DNA of 11,986 nucleotides from Patescibacteria group bacterium. GTDB taxonomy: Bacteria; Patescibacteriota; Microgenomatia; Levybacterales; UBA12049. A program made the position numbers and the translations under genes. Every line of letters starts with the position of its first letter. Within the stretch, counting starts at the first letter, position 1. Of this stretch, positions 7,026 through 11,986 are shown one piece after another. The notes below the pieces were generated by a model. The model did no database searches, had not been told where the DNA came from, and was given only the letters and a program-made list of their open reading frames with translations. The stretch lies in contig JAHIGH010000015.1 in assembly GCA_018900295.1 (NCBI GenBank), positions 1 to 11,986 of the forward strand. The letters run 5' to 3'.

Positions 7026-7835
7026 ATGAATGCCAAATATTTTCCGGCCATCAACAACCGCGCTATAGAACTTGTGCATAGATTGCAAAAAAAGCATCCT
7101 CTTATATTTAATAATCTGGCTATTTCTATTCTGTCTGAAAAAAATTTTCGTCAATCTCTGCAAAAAAATAATAATTTAAAACAAATATATTTCACAAAAA
7201 ACGAGCTTAATTACTGCGGGAATCGTGCATCGAGCCTTACCGGACGTTTTGCAGCCAAATCAGCGATAAATAAAATCATGCAAAAAAATATATCCCTGAA
7301 TGATATCAATATCCTATCCTCACAAACAGGGGAGCCCGTCGTTTCAATACGGGGGCATACAAATTCTCTTATTTCTGTCAGTATCTCCCACGAAGAAGAT
7401 CTTGTGACTGCAATTGCGGCACATGCGTTACCTGACAACACAATTGCAGTAGGTATTGATGCTGCAAGTATTACCAGATTCTCAAAATTATTGTCCCAAA
7501 AGAAAATTATCCGGCGTATCCTTACGCCGCTGGAACTAGACGACATAAATAATCTTCCGGAAAAAATGGCGGAAAAATGGGCAGGGAAGGAAGCGGTATC
7601 CAAAGCGATAGGAATCGGCATTTGGCATGGTGCCTCTTTACAGGAGATCGAAATCCTCAATCATAAAGGAAAATCATCAATAAAGCTTTATGGCAAAGTA
7701 CTTGAACAAGCAAAAAAGAAAGGCCTGCGCCAATGGATAATTAATTTTATTCAGGATCAAAATTTCATACTCGCTACTGTCCTGGCTACAGACAACCCTA
7801 TTCTAACCCCCGGTTATTCTAACCCCCGGGGTTAA
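7026..7835 (+). CDS. Tandem-duplicated AcpS-type 4'-phosphopantetheinyl transferase
   Basis: Would move phosphopantetheine from CoA onto the Ser of the carrier protein encoded at 3964-4275. AcpS is normally about 120 residues and trimeric; this 269-residue protein reads as two AcpS units in series. Unit 1 (about 28-133) has FTKNELNYC, GRFAAKSA and VSISHEED, but its N-terminal GID is AISI and the KEA glutamate is Ser79. Unit 2 (about 139-254) has AVGIDAASITRF (Asp145), ILTPLEL and WAGKEAVSKA (Lys188, Glu189), but the SISH segment is replaced by INFIQDQNF. The metal-binding acids thus remain in unit 2 and the SISH motif in unit 1, compatible with one composite site as in Sfp-type pseudo-dimers. 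The ATG lies 2 nt after the HAD gene. The last residues are encoded by a short tandem repeat. Confidence 0.85.
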   Translation: MNAKYFPAINNRAIELVHRLQKKHPLIFNNLAISILSEKNFRQSLQKNNNLKQIYFTKNELNYCGNRASSLTGRFAAKSAINKIMQKNISLNDINILSSQTGEPVVSIRGHTNSLISVSISHEEDLVTAIAAHALPDNTIAVGIDAASITRFSKLLSQKKIIRRILTPLELDDINNLPEKMAEKWAGKEAVSKAIGIGIWHGASLQEIEILNHKGKSSIKLYGKVLEQAKKKGLRQWIINFIQDQNFILATVLATDNPILTPGYSNPRG

Positions 7836-7850
7836 ATAGCTTCTAACCCA
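7800..7850 (+). repeat. Short tandem repeat ATTCTAACCCCCGG across the 3' end of the AcpS gene
   Basis: Two 16-nt units (7800-7815 and 7816-7831) differ only at their last two bases, and a partial third copy, TTCTAACCC, follows at 7841-7849. The second unit with the stop codon makes TAACCCCCGGGGTTA, a 15-nt inverted repeat that could fold into a 6-bp hairpin with a 3-nt loop. No T run follows, so it is a poor terminator. The units supply the last residues of the protein. Confidence 0.6.
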
Positions 7851-8048
7851 AGGAAATATACATTTACGCCTTCGATTTACTCTGATTTTCAATCTCTGCA
7901 CAATTACTTCTTTAATTTTCATTGCATACAATTATTTTTGATATCTAAACACAAGATATCATCTTTATGTCAGGATATCAGCATCTTGTCATATAAATAC
8001 ATTCTTGAGGTCAAGCAAGCCTGATATTATTAAGTTAATATACTATTT
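7836..8048 (+). promoter_or_regulatory. 213-nt gap with repeated GATATC sites and weak promoter before the ImmA-like gene
   Basis: GATATC occurs at 7940-7945, 7955-7960 and 7974-7979. The last two lie in imperfect direct repeats; on the minus strand these read AAGATGATATC and AAGATGCTGATATC. Possible promoters are TTGAGG (8005-8010) with TATTAA (8028-8033) at 17-nt spacing, or a TATACT box at 8039-8044 directly before the ATG at 8049. The clustering resembles an operator region, but no regulator is identified. No open frame of note is seen here. Confidence 0.35.
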
Positions 8049-8570
8049 ATGAATATGCTGGCACAACAAAATTTACTACAAAACGCTTATAAGAAAACAA
8101 ATAGTTTCCTAAAAAACGTTGAGAAAAATAAGGAAAAATATATTGCGCAAACTATAAGTAAGAAATATTATATTTCAGAATTACCTCCTATATGGCCTGA
8201 TAAAATTGCTGTTGCCGAAAGATTTATTATTCATCTTAGGAATATGCCTGAAGATTGTCTATCTTTACTGGACAGGGATAATAAAATAATATATCTTACT
8301 CGCGACAACGACTTATTGAAAAAATGGGAAAATTTTGCGCTGGCACATATTTTAGGAAAATGGTTTATGGATCATTTAAGCTCCTCATTTAACCTTGCTT
8401 CTATCACAAATATGTCAGGACATGAAGAAGATTTGCAAGCAAATAAATTCGCGGGTTATTTACTCATGCCTGATAATTTCGTTCGCGAATATGCGTGGCT
8501 CGAGGAAGATTTCGCAACTGTCTTCCGTGTCCCCCAAGAGGTGGTTGATTTCCGAATGCTCCTCCCCTAA
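8049..8570 (+). CDS. Degenerate ImmA/IrrE-like (DUF955) protein
   Basis: The C-terminal half has the layout of the ImmA/IrrE metallopeptidase family: an active-site helix FALAHILGKWFMDH (97-109), then HEEDLQANKFAGYLLMP (125-141), then a short F.VPQEVVDFR segment (159-169), like the usual F.VS...V..RL ending. The zinc motif HExxH is HILGK here: His100 remains, but the catalytic Glu is Ile101 and the second His is Lys104, so peptidase activity is not expected. The first 50 residues are Lys/Gln-rich and show no clear helix-turn-helix. Family members cut repressors of mobile elements or act in toxin-antitoxin pairs; an inactive form could act by binding only. No partner gene is adjacent. Family assignment is moderately sure, function unknown. 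Confidence 0.6.
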   Translation: MNMLAQQNLLQNAYKKTNSFLKNVEKNKEKYIAQTISKKYYISELPPIWPDKIAVAERFIIHLRNMPEDCLSLLDRDNKIIYLTRDNDLLKKWENFALAHILGKWFMDHLSSSFNLASITNMSGHEEDLQANKFAGYLLMPDNFVREYAWLEEDFATVFRVPQEVVDFRMLLP

Positions 8571-8636
8571 ATACCAATACACGCACCCTAATAGCTTTTT
8601 TCTATATCTTTTATAAAAAACGAACTTGTCGAATTG

Positions 8637-8708
8637 TGAGCCGGGTGGGATTCGAACCCACGACCAAGAGCTTAAAAGGCTCCTGCTCTACCACTGAGCT
8701 ACCGGCCC
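8637..8708 (-). tRNA. tRNA-Lys (anticodon TTT)
   Basis: A complete cloverleaf on the minus strand: acceptor GGGCCGG with CCGGCTC (one G-T pair), D arm GCTC/GAGC, anticodon stem GGAGC/GCTCT around loop CTTTTAA (anticodon TTT), a 5-nt variable loop, and T arm GTGGG-TTCGAAT-CCCAC. The discriminator base is A at 8637 and CCA is not encoded. It has no promoter directly in front; the nearest, at 9072-9101, reads through a partial tRNA copy and a broken nuclease gene whose last codons overlap its first ten bases. A run of six T at 8614-8619 downstream may end the transcript. Confidence 0.95.
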
Positions 8709-8963
8709 AAAATATGCTTTAACCAATCACGTCCAATATGCGATTTCAAATACTTTTCTCTTTTTAACGAATCCACTCTTGTCAAAAACTCCTCTTTATA
8801 AGCTATATTCCAAATTCCCTTACCTTTATTAAGTTTTGTATAACTTCTTTTTTTAATAGGCAAAATCCAATTATGGTCTTTTTGTTCTTAATTCTAAATA
8901 CTTAGTTTGTCCGATATATATTTTATTACTTTGACTATTTATTAGAACATATACCCAAAACAT
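8699..8963 (-). pseudogene. Frameshifted GIY-YIG endonuclease gene abutting tRNA-Lys
   Basis: From the ATG at 8963 the minus strand encodes MFWVYVLINSQSNKIYIGQT and nine more recognisable residues before a stop at 8871-8873. This is the start of a small GIY-YIG nuclease: YVL and YIG strands with correct spacing. From 8875 another frame continues with RSYTKLNKGKG, WNIAYKEEF, SLKREKYLKS and GRDWLKHIL, the usual end of UPF0213-type GIY-YIG proteins. Dropping one base near 8876 joins them into about 87 residues, the normal family size. The stop TAG (8699-8701) is inside the tRNA-Lys gene and the ATG touches the end of the partial tRNA copy. The single-base shift most likely means decay; sequencing error or recoding is possible. 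Confidence 0.8.
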
Positions 8964-9012
8964 AGAGCTTAAAAGTCCGGCGCAGCCGGATCTGCCACTG
9001 AGCTACCGGCCC
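8964..9012 (-). pseudogene. Partial, altered copy of the 5' part of tRNA-Lys
   Basis: The minus strand begins GGGCCGGTAGCTCAGTGG, identical to the tRNA-Lys start, then diverges, and ends with CTTTTAAGCTCT, identical to the anticodon loop and 3' anticodon stem. Between them the 5' anticodon stem has been replaced by a GC-rich palindrome. T arm and 3' acceptor are missing: the GIY-YIG start codon follows directly. It cannot form a tRNA. It lies downstream of a good promoter, so it probably marks the original position of the tRNA gene. Confidence 0.8.
8976..8990 (-). terminator. GC-rich hairpin followed by CTTTT inside the partial tRNA
   Basis: TCCGGC and GCCGGA form a perfect 6-bp stem with a TGC loop; the minus strand then reads CTTTT. 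With only four T it would be a weak intrinsic terminator or attenuator between the promoter at 9072-9101 and the nuclease/tRNA-Lys. It replaces normal tRNA sequence. Confidence 0.35.
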
Positions 9013-9071
9013 AACTTTCTACTTACCCATTAACCACTTTCTAACCAAGAACTTAAAAATAAGCTTATTGC

Positions 9072-9101
9072 ATTATAACAAAGCGATGAAGCTATTGACA
9101 A
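9072..9101 (-). promoter_or_regulatory. Promoter for the tRNA-Lys/GIY-YIG transcript
   Basis: On the minus strand TTGTCA (9096-9101, 5/6) and a perfect TATAAT (9072-9077) are 18 nt apart, with the start expected near 9065, about 50 nt before the partial tRNA. It is the only good minus-strand promoter seen upstream of the intact tRNA-Lys. Confidence 0.6.
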
Positions 9102-9132
9102 GTAAACGCGATTTGATTAATTTCGATATGGC

Positions 9133-9162
9133 TTGTATTCAAACCTATCTTTAGGTTATAAT
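9133..9162 (+). promoter_or_regulatory. Probable promoter of tRNA-Glu
   Basis: A perfect TATAAT at 9157-9162 has a poor -35 (TTGTAT, 9133-9138) 18 nt upstream; transcription would start near 9169, leaving a 16-nt leader before the tRNA. A second -10-like TATTAT at 9173-9178 is an alternative. Confidence 0.4.
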
Positions 9163-9184
9163 TTGGGTTGCTTATTATAGAGCA

Positions 9185-9258
9185 GGCGCCATCGTCTAGC
9201 GGCCTAGGACGACACCCTTTCACGGTGTAGATCGAGGGTTCGAATCCCTCTGGCGTCA
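9185..9258 (+). tRNA. tRNA-Glu (anticodon TTC)
   Basis: Acceptor GGCGCCA pairs with TGGCGTC (one G-T), the anticodon stem is ACACC/GGTGT around loop CTTTCAC (anticodon TTC), and the T arm is GAGGG-TTCGAAT-CCCTC. The discriminator is A at 9258 and the following CCT shows that CCA is added after transcription. No strong terminator follows before the convergent gene ending at 9326. Confidence 0.95.
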
Positions 9259-9325
9259 CCTCAAATTTATATCTTAAAAGCGTTAATTTTTATAGGTAAA
9301 ATAAATTATCATTTTGAATACGCGA

Positions 9326-9757
9326 TTAAATTATTGAAGCTTTCGCAAGGGCTTTTTTCCCATTGTCCTTCAAATGAAACTTTATAACTTGACTTAACTC
9401 ACGTAATGGGTGGGTAACTGTAGGGTCACCAATAACAGAGGCTTCTTTCTGCCAATCAACAGCTCCTGCATATCGTTGTTGCAAGCTACCAACAAGCTCT
9501 GGCGTCAATTTCAAATCTTCTTTCCTTGTAAGCACTTCCATAATCAAATCCTGAGGTGTATATTTTTTTTCGGGAAAATTATGTCCGTTCTCAATTAAAT
9601 AAAGGGCAGCAGGCAGCAGTCTTCTTCTCACCACAGTTATTGCAAGTCCTTCTGTTTCCTTAGCTTGCGCCGGATCAATTTTGAGACCTTCAATCTTATC
9701 AAGAAATGTATTAGCAACTACATCTAACATATCAACGTTTTGTAAAGACTCATTCAT
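9326..9757 (-). CDS. Hypothetical protein, 143 residues
   Basis: I do not recognise the family. The protein is soluble, without signal peptide or membrane segment, and seems mainly helical: an acidic N-terminus with LDVVANTFLDKIEGL, a central VVRRRLLPAALYLIENGHNF, YTPQDLIMEVLTRKEDLKLT, then VGSLQQRYAGAVDWQKEASV and a basic C-terminus (KFHLKDNGKKALAKASII). It follows the HD-domain gene by 5 nt, so it belongs to the same operon and is probably translated by coupling; the only Shine-Dalgarno-like GGAG is 17 nt before the ATG. Its position suggests partnership with the HD protein, which cannot be shown from sequence. Confidence 0.75.
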   Translation of the reverse strand: MNESLQNVDMLDVVANTFLDKIEGLKIDPAQAKETEGLAITVVRRRLLPAALYLIENGHNFPEKKYTPQDLIMEVLTRKEDLKLTPELVGSLQQRYAGAVDWQKEASVIGDPTVTHPLRELSQVIKFHLKDNGKKALAKASII

Positions 9758-9762
9758 AGATA

Positions 9763-11616
9763 TTATACTATCTGCTCCGGACCTTTCTCAGATATACGTT
9801 CCCGTTCTTTTTGAGAATCCTGATAAACCTCCATATTTAATCTACGCATCTTTTTAACAGCCTCAACTTTTTCTAATTGTACGCTCTTGTCTTGGGAGCT
9901 TTCTGCCTGTTTTTGAAGCAATGCCTGATCAGCAGCAAGATCAGCATCTTCTATTACGAAAGAACTGAAATCTGCATCCTTAATAAGTTCATCTATTTTC
10001 ATTTGATAATCAGTCTTTTCAATATCTCTGCCCTCTCCTGTACGCATCTTTACAACAACAGTTCCCTCAGGAGATATAACAGAATCTACATTACGTAAAT
10101 CAACGTTTTTGATACCCGCAATGTCACCCAAAAATTTTTGTAGTTGCTCGTTTTGTCCCTGAGCAAAAACACCGACAACTTCTCTATGAATTGCTGACTC
10201 TGTTACATCAATCGTCAATACACCCTTATTATCTATTTCAAACTCAGGCTTGTTGCCGCAGATCCGAGGGACAGTCCTTTCATAACTTCCTTTAGATATC
10301 ATATTTGCCGCTAGTTTTAACGCAGTTTTGTCATCATCAGAAAATGCCGAATTCTTATCTATACCTGAAATTAGTTGACCTCGCAACGCAACAATAGATG
10401 TATCATCTCCCGTTTCACCCGCTGTCTTCATCAGCCTCATAATGCGAAGGGTATCAGGATGGTTATATAAAATCTCCGGCAATTTTTTTTCAAATGCGTG
10501 AGTATTATCAGCAACATGAATTGCAGAAAGCACATTCTCTTTTTTCGCTTGAGGACTCTCATCTCCCAAATTAAATTTCACTGCTCTTGAGTCGTGATGG
10601 AGAATTCCCTCATGCACGATAGCTGCCTGTTCGGATGAGAAAACCTGACCTACTGGGCTGGTCGTGTCTTCCGCCTGCTCACGGAACGATTTCGCCGCGA
10701 GCACATTATGACCTCCATCCGCGCCAAAACCGCCTTGATTGATTGGTTTACTCACAACATCCGTAGCATACCCCATATCATGCTCTATCATAATTTGATG
10801 CATCATAAGCCGATCCACAGCCGAAACTTTTTGTCCATTTCTTTCCAACTCATCAGCCAATTTCATTGAAACATCAATATTATGACCAACTATATGTCTC
10901 ACTCCATGATCTCCGAGCCAATTCTCCGTTGCCTTACGGTCTTGATAGGCAAGTTTTCCTATATTCTCATCAACTAGACGGATCACCATACCAGCGCTAA
11001 TATCATTCGACAGGGAACCCTCCGTTTGCGCTTTGGAAAATAACTCAAGATACTGCTTCGTCTGCTCAGCTACCATTCGCTGTTTCTCAGGACTTTTGCT
11101 TCCATACTCACTATTAAATAAAACCGAAATCCTCTCTTGTGCCTTCGCAAGTACAATACCGCTTGTTTTCTGATCAAATTTTTGCCCGCTTAGTTCAATA
11201 AGCGTATCCTCATGACTAAATTTCACGTCATCTTCCTGCGACTTTTTCTCGCTAGCTTTCCCTATTACCCCCTCAACATACCCTGTAACTTGACCTTGTA
11301 AATAATCTGCTTTCGTACTTGGATCCGCGTATCTTATATCTAATTCTCCTTTATACTTACCTTGTGTATCCACTAGATACTGTTCCTCAGCCTTTTTTTG
11401 AGAAGTGAAGTCACTTTTTTCTCCGGCTTCCGGTGTAGGGTTTAATAGCTTCTGTATTGCTGAATCAGGATCATCGGGATCACGATTTACTAGAACATCT
11501 ATAAGAGGCTTTTCTTGTACACCCGGTACTTTTTGCGCAACCTCAGGTTGTTTTTTAATAATCGTCGTTACTTGTTCTGGCTTAGAACCGCCGGTTTCTG
11601 TAGATGGTAATGGCAT
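9763..11616 (-). CDS. HD-domain phosphohydrolase-like protein
   Basis: A 617-residue cytoplasmic protein with no signal peptide or membrane segments. The first 130 residues are Pro/Lys/Glu-rich and probably disordered. A metal-dependent HD domain spans about 236-375: His241/His245 in RHIVGHNIDVSMKLADEL, the paired His279-Asp280 in MIEHDMGYA, His303 in GGHNVLAAKSF, His335 and His340/341 in IVHEGILHHDS, and Asp370 in AIHVADNTHAFE. This is the H-HD-H-D order of HD/HD-GYP phosphohydrolases, with extra histidines as in two-metal forms; no GYP triad is present. A mixed region follows (about 455-560), then a charged coiled-coil-like tail (565-612). Substrate unknown; nucleotides or cyclic dinucleotides are usual. 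It starts 7 nt after the upstream gene; the AAGGAG within that gene is 18 nt from this ATG, too far for an ordinary ribosome binding site. Confidence 0.8.
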   Translation of the reverse strand: MPLPSTETGGSKPEQVTTIIKKQPEVAQKVPGVQEKPLIDVLVNRDPDDPDSAIQKLLNPTPEAGEKSDFTSQKKAEEQYLVDTQGKYKGELDIRYADPSTKADYLQGQVTGYVEGVIGKASEKKSQEDDVKFSHEDTLIELSGQKFDQKTSGIVLAKAQERISVLFNSEYGSKSPEKQRMVAEQTKQYLELFSKAQTEGSLSNDISAGMVIRLVDENIGKLAYQDRKATENWLGDHGVRHIVGHNIDVSMKLADELERNGQKVSAVDRLMMHQIMIEHDMGYATDVVSKPINQGGFGADGGHNVLAAKSFREQAEDTTSPVGQVFSSEQAAIVHEGILHHDSRAVKFNLGDESPQAKKENVLSAIHVADNTHAFEKKLPEILYNHPDTLRIMRLMKTAGETGDDTSIVALRGQLISGIDKNSAFSDDDKTALKLAANMISKGSYERTVPRICGNKPEFEIDNKGVLTIDVTESAIHREVVGVFAQGQNEQLQKFLGDIAGIKNVDLRNVDSVISPEGTVVVKMRTGEGRDIEKTDYQMKIDELIKDADFSSFVIEDADLAADQALLQKQAESSQDKSVQLEKVEAVKKMRRLNMEVYQDSQKERERISEKGPEQIV

Positions 11617-11623
11617 AACAATG

Positions 11624-11956
11624 CTACTTTGTAGCTCCTTTCAATATTTGTAAAGATTCATCGAGCCTCCCTGATTTTATCAATTCTTCAGCATGACTGG
11701 TAACAATCATACGAACCTTTTCATCATGTTCTTGCATAACCGGCAAAGTCACTGATATTAATTCATTAAAATTATCATCAAGTGTCGGAACGATTGTATA
11801 TATTTGCTCAAGGGTCAGTGGGGGATGAAGTCTATCAAGAAGCATTCTCGCAATTTCTTTTGCCCGCACAGCATCCATTTGGCCATTTTTGAGCTTCTCT
11901 TCAATTATTTTAAGTATGTCGGATTCAATCTTTTTTCTATATACTTCCGGATCCAT
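11624..11956 (-). CDS. Hypothetical protein, 110 residues, first gene of the HD operon
   Basis: A small, all-helical, soluble, charged protein. Its core, AKEIARMLLDRLHPPLTLEQ followed by IYTIVPTLDD, and the ending EELIKSGRLDESLQIL resemble small conserved proteins I associate with Candidate Phyla Radiation genomes, but I cannot name a family or function. It heads the three-gene operon, 7 nt before the HD-domain gene. TATAAT (11958-11963) and TATAGT (11964-11969) stand directly before the ATG, and no ribosome binding site is visible. Confidence 0.75.
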   Translation of the reverse strand: MDPEVYRKKIESDILKIIEEKLKNGQMDAVRAKEIARMLLDRLHPPLTLEQIYTIVPTLDDNFNELISVTLPVMQEHDEKVRMIVTSHAEELIKSGRLDESLQILKGATK

Positions 11957-11957
11957 T

Positions 11958-11969
11958 ATTATAACTATA
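11958..11969 (-). promoter_or_regulatory. Possible -10 boxes of the HD operon
   Basis: On the minus strand TATAGT (11964-11969) then TATAAT (11958-11963) lie directly before the ATG at 11956. From the first box, transcription would start at about the ATG, giving a leaderless message. The -35 region falls at the window edge and cannot be judged. Confidence 0.3.
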
Positions 11970-11986
11970 ACAAATATAAAAAAAAT

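Larger units (their letters stand above)
8699..9012 (-). mobile_element. Possible tRNA-targeting GIY-YIG mobile element (decayed)
   Basis: The order half tRNA-Lys, GIY-YIG gene, whole tRNA-Lys fits a small homing-type element that entered the anticodon arm and carried or restored a complete tRNA so that the host gene survived. The ORF boundaries coincide exactly with tRNA positions on both sides, and the shared CTTTTAAGCTCT block could be the target-side duplication. No other element genes are present. The transposition model is inference. Confidence 0.45.
8691..9014. repeat. 20-nt exact direct repeat from the tRNA-Lys duplication
   Basis: CCACTGAGCTACCGGCCCAA occurs at 8691-8710 and 8995-9014; a second shared block, AGAGCTTAAAAG, is at 8667-8678 and 8964-8975. 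The repeats frame the nuclease gene and come from tRNA-Lys sequence. Confidence 0.9.

Noticed and set aside
8637..9012. Group I or group II intron in tRNA-Lys
   Set aside because: The downstream tRNA is complete rather than a 3' exon, the upstream fragment extends past the anticodon into the 3' stem, and the space is filled by the nuclease gene without recognisable intron core.
8964..9012. Second functional tRNA
   Set aside because: It lacks the T arm and 3' acceptor strand, and its anticodon 5' stem is replaced by another palindrome.
9095..9100. Perfect TTGACA on the plus strand as -35 of a tRNA-Glu promoter
   Set aside because: No acceptable -10 box lies 16-18 nt downstream; the same bases are better explained as part of the minus-strand promoter TTGTCA/TATAAT.
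9762..9767. TATAAT just before the ATG at 9757 as a separate promoter of the 143-residue protein
   Set aside because: Transcription would start about at or after the ATG, there is no -35, and the box lies at the end of the HD gene, 5 nt from the next start, which fits operon coupling better.
1..11986. CRISPR array, insertion sequence with transposase, or phage genes
   Set aside because: No regularly spaced repeats and no transposase, integrase or structural phage protein motifs were seen.

Overview
The window is about 12 kb of compact, moderately AT-rich bacterial DNA using the standard code (TGA, TAA and TAG all end genes). Very short spacers, frequent lack of a Shine-Dalgarno site in front of first genes, -10 boxes almost touching start codons, tRNAs without encoded CCA, and small unknown proteins of a kind I associate with Candidate Phyla Radiation (Patescibacteria) genomes suggest such an organism. 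This is an inference; no rRNA or phylogenetic marker is present.

Region 1 (1-7850) is a condensed fatty acid and phospholipid synthesis locus. A 5'-truncated + strand gene joins an SDR-type reductase domain to two tandem hotdog (dehydratase-like) domains. It converges, with 3 nt between stops, on a - strand series reading panE-plsC fusion (6297), acyl carrier protein (4275), malonyl transacylase FabD (3889) and ketoacyl synthase FabF (2885). Diverging from the fusion at a shared 90-nt promoter region is a + strand pair: a HAD phosphatase and a tandem-duplicated AcpS-type phosphopantetheinyl transferase. The set contains a carrier, its cofactor-loading enzyme, an enzyme of the pantoate (cofactor precursor) branch, loading and condensing enzymes, a reductase/dehydratase, and an acyltransferase that puts the acyl chain onto glycerolipid. 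No enoyl reductase, FabH or acetyl-CoA carboxylase gene is recognised within the window.

Region 2 (7850-9260) holds accessory material: a gene for a degenerate ImmA/IrrE-type protein behind repeated GATATC sites, then a tRNA-Lys locus with an unusual arrangement on the - strand: promoter, a broken 5' half of tRNA-Lys, a frameshifted GIY-YIG nuclease gene starting exactly where the half tRNA ends, and a complete tRNA-Lys into which the nuclease gene reads. This looks like a decayed small mobile element that targeted the tRNA and rebuilt it. A tRNA-Glu follows on the + strand.

Region 3 (9326-11956) is a tight three-gene - strand operon: a 110-residue protein of unknown function, a 617-residue soluble HD-domain phosphohydrolase-like protein, and a 143-residue unknown protein.

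The most interesting points are the tRNA-Lys/GIY-YIG element; the AcpS fusion whose two halves have lost complementary catalytic motifs (with a possible parallel in the double-hotdog protein); the PanE-PlsC fusion; and a palindromic repeat inserted in frame inside that fusion.
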